From Candidatus Saccharimonadota bacterium (lineage in GTDB: Bacteria; Patescibacteriota; Saccharimonadia; Saccharimonadales; Saccharimonadaceae), in contig JAFWLB010000003.1 of the NCBI GenBank assembly GCA_017514025.1, forward strand, positions 186,001-250,000: a DNA stretch of 64,000 nucleotides, in the 5' to 3' direction. Under the pieces are notes generated by a model, which was given only the letters and a program-made list of their open reading frames with translations, made no database searches and had not been told where the DNA came from. The position numbers and the translations under genes were made by a program. The stretch's first letter is position 1; every line of letters starts with the position of its first letter. Below are positions 42,094-50,285 of this stretch, piece after piece.

Positions 42094-42648
42094 TTATTTT
42101 TGCTCTTCCGTCGTGTTTTCTTCTGTTGTGCTTTCCACTACTTCACCATTCGTACTGTTAGTTCCCTGACTGTTCGAATTCATATTTTTTAGTTGTTCCA
42201 TAAAATCAATTTGAGCTTTCACGTCCGCAGCTTTCAAATCTTTATACTGTTCCTCCGGAGCAGTAGCAATTACATACTTGCCCTCTATTACCGCCTCGCC
42301 TAGCTCATTACCAGCAGCTGCTTTCATCTCTTCCAAAGCCTTCTTCGCGGTATTTTCATCAGCATATTCATAATAAAGCTTCAATCCAGTAATATCGTCA
42401 CCAGAATATGTATAAACCAAGTGTGTCTTTACTGGTACATACTGTTCATCCGTGCCCTCAATCGAAGTTTGATCAGTCTCAATTGTTAAAACATACTTTT
42501 GCCCATCTGATTGGAAATAATTATCGTTCAATCTATTGCCACCACTTGTCGCTAGCACTACCGCCACAATCACGATCACTACCACGACCACCACAGCGCA
42601 AATACTGCCAATAATCACATTTTTATTGTCTTTTTTCTTGTTAGCCAT
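42094..42648 (-). CDS. Single-pass anchored protein, unknown
   Basis: The 184 residues start with a Lys-rich segment and one long helix (11-33, VIIGSICAVVVVVVIVIVAVV). A domain of about 100 residues and a Ser/Thr/Glu-rich tail follow. It is probably exported and anchored. Shine-Dalgarno AAGGAG and the promoter at 42675-42703. No family recognised. Confidence 0.75.
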   Translation of the reverse strand: MANKKKDNKNVIIGSICAVVVVVVIVIVAVVLATSGGNRLNDNYFQSDGQKYVLTIETDQTSIEGTDEQYVPVKTHLVYTYSGDDITGLKLYYEYADENTAKKALEEMKAAAGNELGEAVIEGKYVIATAPEEQYKDLKAADVKAQIDFMEQLKNMNSNSQGTNSTNGEVVESTTEENTTEEQK

Positions 42649-42674
42649 AATATTCTCCTTTTATGCTTATTTAT

Positions 42675-42703
42675 ATTGTAACAACAATATTACAATTCTG
42701 CAA
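42675..42703 (-). promoter_or_regulatory. Promoter of 42094-42648
   Basis: TTGCAG (42698-42703), 17-base spacer, TGT-TACAAT (42675-42680), overlapping the end of glyS. Confidence 0.65.
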
Positions 42704-44042
42704 TAGCCACTCGCACCTGTTCAGCGCTGTCACGATCGCGCACCGTCACCGTGTCATCTTCCAAAGTATCAAAATCCACCACCACACACTTCGGGGTACC
42801 AATCTCATCTTGCTTACGATAGCGCTTGCCAATATTGCCGCTATCGTCCCAGGTCACGTTGCCATACTTTTTTCTAAGAGCCGCATAAACTTCCCGCGCC
42901 TTCTCTACCAGCTCCGGCTTATTTTTAAGTAGTGGCGACACGCAAAATCTATAAGGAGCTAGATTTTCCGGCAACCTCAATACCACTCGCTTACTATCTC
43001 CCACTTCATCTTCCGCATAAGCCTCCGCCATCACTGCCAAAAACAATCTCTCCACTCCAATCGACGGCTCAATCACATGCGGCACATAGACTTCATTAGT
43101 CTTCTTGTCCCGATATTCCATGCTTTTTCCACTTTCTCGCTGAATATTAGACAAATCAAAATCCGTCCGATACGCCAATCCCATCAGCTCCTCTTCGCCA
43201 TTTGGATAATCATACATAAAATCAATCGTCCGCTTTGAATAATGCGCTCGATCTTCCTTTGGCACATCCAACTCATGAATTTTGTCGCTCGAAAGCCCAA
43301 TCACATTTTCCAAAAAATCGTGTTGAGCCAGTCGCATCTTCTCAAAATTCTCTTCCCACGTTTCCGGCGCCACGAAATATTCAATTTCCATTTGCGAACA
43401 CTCCCGATCTCGCAAAATAAAATCACGCGGGCTTATTTCGTTTCGAAACGCCTTACCCTGTTGTGCAATCCCAAACGGCATATCCGGATAAATCGTATCC
43501 ACTACATTCTTGTAATTCGTAAAAATTCCTTGCGCCGTTTCTGGCCTAAGATACGCAATGCCCTTTTCCGCTAGCTCCGGATTATCACGCGTATCCTCCG
43601 GCAACACCGCCCCCACATGGGTCGTAAACATCATATTGAACTTTCGGATAGGGCCCCAATTCTCCTTCCCGCACACCGGACATTTGACATGTAAATCCAA
43701 AAACTCTTCCGTCGTCACACTTTCTGTAATTCCATCCGCAATTTTATCCGCCCGAAATCTACTTTTACACTCCTTGCATTCCACCAAAGGATCCGCAAAT
43801 GTCGCCGTATGACCAGAAGCCACCCACGTCCGTGGGTTCATCAGTATTGCCGCATCCACCCCATACATATCATCTCGGTCCTCTACGAAATACTGCCACC
43901 ACTCTTGCATAATTCGCCGTTTCAGTTCCACTCCTAACGGACCGTAGTCCCAAGTTCCGGCCATCCCCCCATAGACCTCTGACCCTTGAAAGATAAACCC
44001 CCGCCTTTTGCATAAGCTTACAATATCATCTAATTTTCCCAT
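42690..44042 (-). CDS. glyS: Glycyl-tRNA synthetase, single-chain type
   Basis: Class II enzyme of the dimeric alpha2 type, 450 residues. RGFIFQGSEVYGGMAGTWDYGPLG opens the N-terminus. Zinc ligands are in CKECKSR and CPVCGK. Motif 2 is in FRNEISPRDFILRDRECSQMEIEYF. The ATG is six bases after TGG-TATAAT. This is not the two-subunit glyQ/glyS form. Confidence 0.96.
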   Translation of the reverse strand: MGKLDDIVSLCKRRGFIFQGSEVYGGMAGTWDYGPLGVELKRRIMQEWWQYFVEDRDDMYGVDAAILMNPRTWVASGHTATFADPLVECKECKSRFRADKIADGITESVTTEEFLDLHVKCPVCGKENWGPIRKFNMMFTTHVGAVLPEDTRDNPELAEKGIAYLRPETAQGIFTNYKNVVDTIYPDMPFGIAQQGKAFRNEISPRDFILRDRECSQMEIEYFVAPETWEENFEKMRLAQHDFLENVIGLSSDKIHELDVPKEDRAHYSKRTIDFMYDYPNGEEELMGLAYRTDFDLSNIQRESGKSMEYRDKKTNEVYVPHVIEPSIGVERLFLAVMAEAYAEDEVGDSKRVVLRLPENLAPYRFCVSPLLKNKPELVEKAREVYAALRKKYGNVTWDDSGNIGKRYRKQDEIGTPKCVVVDFDTLEDDTVTVRDRDSAEQVRVAIAEL

Positions 44043-44704
44043 CTTTTAATTATACCATACATCCTATCAAAAATTTTTTCATCAACCTTCACTCTCCGTA
44101 CAATCGCCAAATCCGCCGTAGCCATCAACCTCAACATTTTTATTTCATCCGCCCCGTATTCTCCTTCCATATTTTCCACAAATACCCCTTCCATTCCATC
44201 CCAATCATATCGTTTGTCTACCGCTAATTTAGCCCCCCCTTTATCTCGATATAAATTTATTTCTTCCCCATTCGCTCGCAAAAAATGTAACCAAAACCAC
44301 CCCTCCACTAATTTCAAATTCGCCCCGCCGTCCAGCGCTTCCAAACATTGTCGCGTCATCTCAAACCATTCTGCACTTTCCGTTTGTTCAGCAGCCGCAC
44401 TCACCCGTTTCAAAATCTCCGCGGCTACTTCCATCCGTTCATAACTTTGCAAAACCCCTTTGTAATGCCGTATCATTCGCGCACTCGTTACCACGCCTAA
44501 TTCTGAACGCCCCCGGTGGATTTGCAACTCGGATAGACAAAACATCTCCACCCCTCCCGCCAACTTCGAACGCGCCTTTCGTACGCCCTTCGCAATTGCC
44601 GCTACTTTTCCCGCTGGCGTAATTATATTCAAAATTCGGTCCGCCTCCCCATAATTCGTCCGCCGCAACACCACTCCCAAAGTTTTTAAGTCCTCAACCA
44701 CCAT
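44030..44704 (-). CDS. recO: DNA repair protein RecO
   Basis: Loads RecA on SSB-coated DNA with RecR. It has 224 residues. The OB-fold N-terminus (KTLGVVLRRTNYGEADRILNIIT) and the helical C-terminus are clear. The zinc Cys of many RecO proteins are absent. The ATG at 44704 is close to GGAGG; a GTG at 44701 is possible. It overlaps the receiver gene by 11 bases. Confidence 0.87.
   Translation of the reverse strand: MVVEDLKTLGVVLRRTNYGEADRILNIITPAGKVAAIAKGVRKARSKLAGGVEMFCLSELQIHRGRSELGVVTSARMIRHYKGVLQSYERMEVAAEILKRVSAAAEQTESAEWFEMTRQCLEALDGGANLKLVEGWFWLHFLRANGEEINLYRDKGGAKLAVDKRYDWDGMEGVFVENMEGEYGADEIKMLRLMATADLAIVRRVKVDEKIFDRMYGIIKRWEN
44049..44054 (-). promoter_or_regulatory. -10 element of glyS
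   Basis: TGG-TATAAT, six bases to the ATG; it lies inside the end of recO. Confidence 0.75.
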
Positions 44705-45041
44705 ACTCCTCCACACACTCACGGATTTCTCCCGGCGTCATCGTATCTTTATGCAAAATCTTCACTACTCCATACTCTCGCAAATCCCACCCTTGCAAAT
44801 CTAACGAAGTCACTATTATCACTGGCACCTTTGCCGTATCCGGATACGAGACCATCTCGTTCAGAAAGGTAAAACCATCCGGGCCGTCTAGCAACACGTC
44901 CAAAAAAATCAAACTCGGCAACTCCCCCTCAGAAATCCCGTTCATCGCCTCAATTGCATTACTAAAAATCCGCACCTCTCCCTTGCACGCTCGCGCAATG
45001 CATTCTGCCATGATCTCGTCATCATCAATTATATAAATCAT
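44694..45041 (-). CDS. Stand-alone response regulator receiver domain
   Basis: The 115 residues contain only the receiver. The acidic pocket is D6-D7, the phosphoacceptor D48 in LIFLDVLLDG, with Thr78/Ser79 and Lys98. There is no output domain, so it must act by protein interaction. It overlaps the kinase gene by 17 bases, which shows coupling. I start at ATG 45041 (MIYIIDDDE), ignoring about 38 residues of frame inside the kinase gene. Confidence 0.9.
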   Translation of the reverse strand: MIYIIDDDEIMAECIARACKGEVRIFSNAIEAMNGISEGELPSLIFLDVLLDGPDGFTFLNEMVSYPDTAKVPVIIVTSLDLQGWDLREYGVVKILHKDTMTPGEIRECVEEYGG

Positions 45042-45723
45042 CGGAAAACAAACTCGCTTGCTTTGATACTGGTAAATCCACAAAAAAACTTGTGCCGTCT
45101 CGATGTCGCACCGCCCCCACGCGCGCCCCCATCGCCCGCGAAAATTTTGACGCAATATAAAGTCCTAACCCCGAAGACCCTGGCCGCATCGCGATCGAAG
45201 TCGGTTTATTTATCCAGCCTCGCTTCATTTCTCGCCAGACATCCATCGGCAAAGCCGGCCCAAAGTCCCGCACCGCCACCTTCACCCGACCCTTAAAATC
45301 CTTCACCATCAACTCCGCTCGTGTTCCTTCGCCCGAATAGTGCATCGCATTTAATAAAAAATTATACACCACACTATATAATAGTTCCCGATTAGCCGTC
45401 ACCAATTTAGACTTATTACTATATTTAATATATAAATCTCGCCGATTATGACTAAACAAATAGCTCAGCTCCCGAGTCACTTCATCACATACTGCTCGCA
45501 CCGCCACCGGCTCCATTACAAATAATCCATCTTCCAAATGCCGGATTTTCGTCAAATCATTCACTTGTTTAATCGCCCGTTCACTTACGCTCACCATCTC
45601 ACTTCGCATCCGCTCACCGCTAGTCTCCATTTCAGGCAATCCCAACGCCAACTGCCGAAGTACCGCTAGCGGCGCCTTCAATTCGTGCGCCGCCACCAAA
45701 ATTCCATCAACCTCCTTATCCAT
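45025..45723 (-). CDS. Sensorless soluble histidine kinase
   Basis: The 232 residues are just the kinase core. H-box AAHELKAPLAVLRQL with His13, N-box FLLNAMHYSG, G1 VRDFGPALP and G2 GSSGLGLYIASKF are all in order. There is no transmembrane helix or PAS/HAMP domain, so the input must be cytoplasmic or by a partner. It partners the receiver gene just downstream. The ATG is six bases after TGA-TATAAT. Confidence 0.9.
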   Translation of the reverse strand: MDKEVDGILVAAHELKAPLAVLRQLALGLPEMETSGERMRSEMVSVSERAIKQVNDLTKIRHLEDGLFVMEPVAVRAVCDEVTRELSYLFSHNRRDLYIKYSNKSKLVTANRELLYSVVYNFLLNAMHYSGEGTRAELMVKDFKGRVKVAVRDFGPALPMDVWREMKRGWINKPTSIAMRPGSSGLGLYIASKFSRAMGARVGAVRHRDGTSFFVDLPVSKQASLFSDDLYN

Positions 45724-45729
45724 ACCCCC

Positions 45730-45735
45730 ATTATA
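45730..45735 (-). promoter_or_regulatory. -10 element of the kinase-receiver pair
   Basis: TGA-TATAAT, six bases to the ATG. Confidence 0.75.
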
Positions 45736-45740
45736 TCATA

Positions 45741-46583
45741 CTACTCGTTGAAGGTCACCGTACCTAGGAGCTTATCAAAATCACTTTGGAATAAAACCGA
45801 ATCAGTCTGCAACACCGCAGTCTTGTCCCGAATCTTAAACGTCACAATAAACCCAGAGAGATCCGTATTCGGGATTGTCCCCGTGTATCTGTTCGCATTA
45901 ATATTCGCATTTTTACCGATAGTTATCGAGGTCATGGTCAAATTAGAGTTCCGCTTATCCATCGCCTTCTGGTATTCTTTAGAAACTTCGTCAAAACTCT
46001 CATCCCGAATCGTCACCCTCAGAGCATTCACAGTTTCTTTACCCACTGCATCCACTTGAATCGGATTGAAATATGCATTAAAATCACCATCCGAATTTGC
46101 CGCTGCCGCCGCTACATACACACTCCAGGTCTTGGGATATTCAAAAGTCAGCTGCCCGTAATCCACTGGCCCCGAAAAAGTCTTAAACGGATATTTTTCT
46201 CTCTCCAAAAACTCCGCTTCCATTTTTTGGGCCTGCTCGTCCTTCGCTTCCGCTACCGCTACTTCAATCTTTCCGTCCAAATTTGACTGCGCCTCATTTT
46301 TCTCTACCAGCATCCAAATAAACAACCCAATAAATGTCACCGCTATTAGCGACACGATGATAATCACGATCGTTTTAATCAAACCACTGTAATCCTTTTT
46401 TGGCACTAACGGCGCCTGCACCTGTTGAACCATCGGCATCCCACCCGGCACTGGCCCGTATTGTGGCGTCGCCGGCTGAATCGGCTGCATCCCCGGAGCT
46501 TCCATCCCCTGCATTGGCTGCATTCCCGGCATCGGCTGTCCACCCCCCATACCATTCATGCTATTCATCTGTCCATTATCCAT
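45741..46583 (-). CDS. Anchored PsbP-like domain protein with Met/Pro/Gly-rich N-terminus
   Basis: The 280 residues begin with 60 rich in Met, Gly, Pro and Gln (NGQMNSMNGMGGGQPMPG), on the cytoplasmic side. One helix lies near 70-91. Outside it, a short coil is followed by a domain like PsbP (SGPVDYGQLTFEYPKTWSVY...). The ATG is six bases after TGA-TATAAT. The PsbP resemblance is by eye. Role unknown. Confidence 0.75.
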   Translation of the reverse strand: MDNGQMNSMNGMGGGQPMPGMQPMQGMEAPGMQPIQPATPQYGPVPGGMPMVQQVQAPLVPKKDYSGLIKTIVIIIVSLIAVTFIGLFIWMLVEKNEAQSNLDGKIEVAVAEAKDEQAQKMEAEFLEREKYPFKTFSGPVDYGQLTFEYPKTWSVYVAAAAANSDGDFNAYFNPIQVDAVGKETVNALRVTIRDESFDEVSKEYQKAMDKRNSNLTMTSITIGKNANINANRYTGTIPNTDLSGFIVTFKIRDKTAVLQTDSVLFQSDFDKLLGTVTFNE

Positions 46584-46589
46584 AAGCTT

Positions 46590-46595
46590 ATTATA
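46590..46595 (-). promoter_or_regulatory. -10 element of 45741-46583
   Basis: TGA-TATAAT, six bases to the ATG. Confidence 0.75.
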
Positions 46596-46613
46596 TCACA
46601 CTATCATCAAAAA

Positions 46614-46811
46614 TTATTTACTAAAATCTTCCGTCAAGACCTCAATTTCGTTCTTCAGCTCACCCAAATCCCTCTCAATCTCTTTCGCTAGTTCCGTAGC
46701 CTCTTCATATCTTGCCACCGCCTCTCCCAATTCAAACTCATCCGAATAAAACCATTCTACTCTTTTGTCTAACTCGGCAATTTTTTCATTTAGGTTCTTT
46801 TTTTCTGCCAT
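46614..46811 (-). CDS. xseB: Exodeoxyribonuclease VII small subunit
   Basis: The 65 residues form a helical hairpin (NEKIAELDKRVEWFYSDEFELGEAVARYEEATEL...). This matches XseB in size and pattern, and xseA lies directly upstream. The start overlaps the xseA stop. Confidence 0.9.
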   Translation of the reverse strand: MAEKKNLNEKIAELDKRVEWFYSDEFELGEAVARYEEATELAKEIERDLGELKNEIEVLTEDFSK

Positions 46812-47890
46812 TATTTTTTCCTTTCTTTAACTTTTTTCACTTCCGCATCAACTTCCGCATCAAATGTTGTAATTTTTACAACATTGCCCGGAGACATTTT
46901 CCCGGTAATTATTGCATACCCTCTTGCTAAAACTTTCTCTGGGTTCAAAGCCTCCAAAAGTCGTTTTTTCTCCCACACCATTCGCTCGCATTGTTCGCAA
47001 GCCGTCTGAATTTTCTGCAAACATTGTCGAATTTTGTCTTTATGCAGCGAACTAATTTTTTCCAGCAAATCTCGTCCCAACTTCCGTACCGTCCGTCGCA
47101 CTTCTTGCCGCACCGCTGCCTTGTCCCAAGTCAACATCTCCGCCGCATTAGACGGCGTCGAAGCCCTCACGTCACAAGCCAAATCGCATAGCGATTCGTC
47201 TACTTCGTGCCCAATCCCACAAATCACCGGTATTCTCGAAGCCGCTACCGCCCGCACCAACGCTTCATCATTAAAACACGCCAAATCATCCGCACTTCCT
47301 CCTCCCCTCAAAATCGCAATCGCCTCCACTTCGCCTCGCTCATTAAAATAATTCAGCGCCCTAATTATTTGCTCCGGTGCATCTAATCCCTGCACTTGTG
47401 TATGTGCCGTCAAAACTTTCATCCCGCCCCACCTTGCATTCAAAATTTTCACAAAATCCGCATAGCCAGCCGCCTGTGTCGACGAAATCACACCTATTTT
47501 TGCTAATCCTTTCGGAATTGGCCGTTTTTTCGCCTCGTCAAACAAACCCTCGCCCGCCAGCTTCTTCTTCAATTTCTCATACGCCTTTTTCAGGCTCCCT
47601 TCCCCCACCGGCGCCACTTTTTTCACTGTAAACGAAAACTTTCCCCACACCGTCACTTTTGCCGTTCCTTGCACCATCACTTTCATCCCGTCTTCTAGCG
47701 GCACATGCAAATCCCACACCGGCATAAAACACCCCATACTAGACTTTTCGTCTTTCAAATCAAAAAACACCCATTTCCCTTGATTAACCTTAAAACTCGC
47801 CACTTCTCCCACGATATCCACACCAGAGTAATTATACTCCAGCGTCTGATTAACGACATTCAAAAACTCCGTCGGAGTCAAACTAGCCAT
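46811..47890 (-). CDS. xseA: Exodeoxyribonuclease VII large subunit
   Basis: Catalytic subunit that degrades single-stranded DNA from both ends. It has 359 residues, shorter than the usual 400 to 450. An OB-fold lies at the N-terminus (VDIVGEVASFKVNQGKWVFFDLKD). The catalytic core includes AILRGGGSADDLACFNDE, IPVICGIGHEVDESLCDLACDVRASTPSNAAE and the C-terminal LARGYAI. ATG 47890 with AGGAAG is chosen over an upstream start. Overlaps 47883-48926 by eight bases. Confidence 0.92.
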   Translation of the reverse strand: MASLTPTEFLNVVNQTLEYNYSGVDIVGEVASFKVNQGKWVFFDLKDEKSSMGCFMPVWDLHVPLEDGMKVMVQGTAKVTVWGKFSFTVKKVAPVGEGSLKKAYEKLKKKLAGEGLFDEAKKRPIPKGLAKIGVISSTQAAGYADFVKILNARWGGMKVLTAHTQVQGLDAPEQIIRALNYFNERGEVEAIAILRGGGSADDLACFNDEALVRAVAASRIPVICGIGHEVDESLCDLACDVRASTPSNAAEMLTWDKAAVRQEVRRTVRKLGRDLLEKISSLHKDKIRQCLQKIQTACEQCERMVWEKKRLLEALNPEKVLARGYAIITGKMSPGNVVKITTFDAEVDAEVKKVKERKK

Positions 47891-48926
47891 TTTGCTTCCT
47901 AATCGCTTTATAATACGGCACCGATCCCGACACAATCGTAAACACCAACGTGATCACCCGCGTCATCACTGTCACAATCGTCGCCGTTGGAAAATCCACT
48001 CCCAGCGCAATCATTACCCCGGCCATCCCCAACTCATACAGCCCATACGGCACAATCCCGTCAAACACCGACCCGATCGCCTCCCCCACCATGATAAACG
48101 GCAGCAGCTCCGGCCGCCCAAGAGATAGCGCCACAATCCAATACGTCCCTATCTCGCACAAACTATAAATCACTCCCCACATCAGCGGTTTCTTCAAAAA
48201 TCGTTTATTTTCTTTCGCAATTTTTACACTATCATGGATATCGGCAAAATAATCCTGAATTTTTTGGCTCTTCACCATCTTTCGCTTATGCCCAAACGTA
48301 ACAAATTTTACCACTGCGCTCGTCACTTTTTCCACTAAATGCGAGAAAAATGTGATCCTTTTACCACTGCTAGCAATATACACCACCAACCACAAAAACA
48401 TCAGTACCCCGGCGTTCATGAGAAGCGCCACCGGAATAATCCATTGCGCTTCCGCCGGAATCAATCCTAACGTCAGCAGTACCAAAATCGCCACCAATGC
48501 TTGCAAATAATTTATTACCGTCGTCACCGCATACCGAAAAACATAGAGAAACGAAGCCTGTCCCGCGCTCACATTGTATGGCTTTAATCGATAAGTCAAA
48601 AACGCTAGTCCACCTACTCCCCCCGCCGGAATTGCGTGATTCACAAAGTTCAGCTCCGTAGAAATTCTCAAAATTTCGCCCTTACTAAACTTTTGCACAT
48701 TTTGTCGATGCTTGAGATACGAAAAAAATATCTGTCCACAAGCATAATACATAAACAACTGCTCCGGAATCAAAAGTAACAACACGAATCCATCAGCTTC
48801 CTGCAAATGATTCAACGTCTCCAAAATGTCCGACCAGTTTTGATAAATCACCCAGCCCACCAAAACCGCCGTCAAAATTATCAGTAGCGTCCGAAAAGAA
48901 AACTTCAGTTTCTTCTTTTTAGTCAT
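47883..48926 (-). CDS. Flippase-like membrane protein (LPG synthase TM / UPF0104 family)
   Basis: The 347 residues have about eight helices. The pattern NFVNHAIPAGGVGGLAFLTYRL and SAGQASFLYVFRY, with the late AIGSVFDGIVPYGLYELG, matches the lysylphosphatidylglycerol synthase TM / UPF0104 family. There is no transferase domain. It is likely to flip or handle a lipid-linked substrate; substrate unknown. The ATG is six bases after TGA-TATAAT. Followed by xseA in the same operon. Confidence 0.85.
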   Translation of the reverse strand: MTKKKKLKFSFRTLLIILTAVLVGWVIYQNWSDILETLNHLQEADGFVLLLLIPEQLFMYYACGQIFFSYLKHRQNVQKFSKGEILRISTELNFVNHAIPAGGVGGLAFLTYRLKPYNVSAGQASFLYVFRYAVTTVINYLQALVAILVLLTLGLIPAEAQWIIPVALLMNAGVLMFLWLVVYIASSGKRITFFSHLVEKVTSAVVKFVTFGHKRKMVKSQKIQDYFADIHDSVKIAKENKRFLKKPLMWGVIYSLCEIGTYWIVALSLGRPELLPFIMVGEAIGSVFDGIVPYGLYELGMAGVMIALGVDFPTATIVTVMTRVITLVFTIVSGSVPYYKAIRKQNG

Positions 48927-48932
48927 AAGAAA

Positions 48933-48938
48933 ATTATA
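48933..48938 (-). promoter_or_regulatory. -10 element of 47883-48926
   Basis: TGA-TATAAT, six bases to the ATG; it follows the terminator of rpmA. Confidence 0.75.
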
Positions 48939-48943
48939 TCACA

Positions 48944-48970
48944 AAAATAACCCCCTTGAAGGGGTTATTT
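48944..48970 (-). terminator. Terminator of rpmA
   Basis: AAATAACCCC/GGGGTTATTT hairpin with a six-base loop region and T tract. Confidence 0.88.
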
Positions 48971-48971
48971 A

Positions 48972-49244
48972 TTATCGCACCTCTACGCGCACCCGTGGCA
49001 AAGACTTACCAGAAAAGTGGGTCTTCTTGGTCTTCACAAAAGTAACTACGCCATCTTTAGCTGCATGAATTGTGAAATTTCGTGACATATAAGTCCCCGG
49101 CCCAGCAATTTTCGTTGCCCCAGTTTGGCGCACCAAAACTTCACCGTTTTTGACTTTTTGGCCACCAAAACGTTTGACGCCGAGGCGCTGGCCAGCATTG
49201 TTATGAATATTCTTGGCGGTACCGCCAGCTTTGACATGTGACAT
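48972..49244 (-). CDS. rpmA: Ribosomal protein L27 (bL27)
   Basis: Large-subunit protein near the peptidyl-transferase centre. It has 90 residues with RLGVKRFGGQKVKNGEVLVRQ and PGTYMSRNFTIHAAKDGVV. The N-terminus (MSHVKAGGTAKNIHNNAGQ) differs from the usual AHKKGGGS start. L21, its common partner, is not adjacent. It follows the methyltransferase gene with no gap. Confidence 0.94.
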   Translation of the reverse strand: MSHVKAGGTAKNIHNNAGQRLGVKRFGGQKVKNGEVLVRQTGATKIAGPGTYMSRNFTIHAAKDGVVTFVKTKKTHFSGKSLPRVRVEVR

Positions 49245-50285
49245 TTATTTTTTCCTTAAAATTAATATATCTCGCGCGACAACCTGATCATCCCGATGAT
49301 AAACCAGCCCCTCACGCGTCTTATTATCTACATTATACCCCAGTTCCGCTATCTTGTCAATAATTTCCAGCCTCTCATACTCGCCGTTCTCCCTCAGCCA
49401 CGCCGGCACCGCTATCACCACCGGCGTCCCGCCCTTAATCTGCTTACCCAAATTCTTCAAAAATCCTAAAATTATCACTCCACACTCCTGTTTCTGCTCC
49501 TTTAGCTCCATTTCCGTCGGAATTTTGCTAAACGGCTTCCCCAGATACCCCTCACACGCCACAGCACCAATCGGCTGATTCCACTGAAAAGACGTGGCAT
49601 CACCAACTTCTAATTTATAATTCTCAAACTTGAAATATTTCAAGTTTTTTTCTGTATATTCCACCATTTTTTCACTAATATCAGTCCCATATGCCCTGTA
49701 CCCCATCAACAGCGCCTCTTGCAAAACCACCCCAGTCCCACAAAATGGATCCAATATAGTAACACCAGGCTTCAAAGGCCCACACAAATTGATCAAAATC
49801 TGTGCCAACTTCGGCGGCAACATCCCCACCTTCGCATCCCGCGCCGGCCGCGCTTGGTCGCGCCGCCCATAGGCCTCGATATCCTGCACGCCAATCACTC
49901 TATACCAACCATCATCAGTCTTTATCAGCTCCACCTTCCGCGGATTCTTCCCCGAAAGCCCATTATGTAGTGATGTCGCCGTAGATAAAACCGCTTCCCG
50001 ATTTTCCACCACCCGCACACTCCGTCCATGTCGCACCAAAATCTTTTTTAGTTTCAGCGCCTCTTCACTAGCCGTCCTCCGCGAAGCTTTTTTAGAATAA
50101 TCACTCACACCCACCGTAATTTTTCCCTCCGGTAACCCCTGCAAATACTCCAGCGGTTTGTCCTCTAATTTCACCGCCAGTTTCAACACTCCACCCAACC
50201 TAGCAATTTCCAAAGGAAAATCCTGCGCCATGAGTTCTGCAATCGAAATCTCCGGCTGCCGCCCCAACACCGCTAAATATTTCAT
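49245..50285 (-). CDS. TRM11-like RNA methyltransferase
   Basis: The 346 residues have a THUMP-like N-terminal half and a Rossmann methyltransferase with SAM motif ILDPFCGTGVVLQEALLMGY (about 195-214). Motif IV, usually D/N-P-P-Y/F, reads CEGYLG here. The likely task is methylation of tRNA guanosine, as for Trm11/TrmG10 enzymes, but the changed motif leaves this open. It overlaps tyrS by four bases and precedes rpmA. Confidence 0.82.
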   Translation of the reverse strand: MKYLAVLGRQPEISIAELMAQDFPLEIARLGGVLKLAVKLEDKPLEYLQGLPEGKITVGVSDYSKKASRRTASEEALKLKKILVRHGRSVRVVENREAVLSTATSLHNGLSGKNPRKVELIKTDDGWYRVIGVQDIEAYGRRDQARPARDAKVGMLPPKLAQILINLCGPLKPGVTILDPFCGTGVVLQEALLMGYRAYGTDISEKMVEYTEKNLKYFKFENYKLEVGDATSFQWNQPIGAVACEGYLGKPFSKIPTEMELKEQKQECGVIILGFLKNLGKQIKGGTPVVIAVPAWLRENGEYERLEIIDKIAELGYNVDNKTREGLVYHRDDQVVARDILILRKK

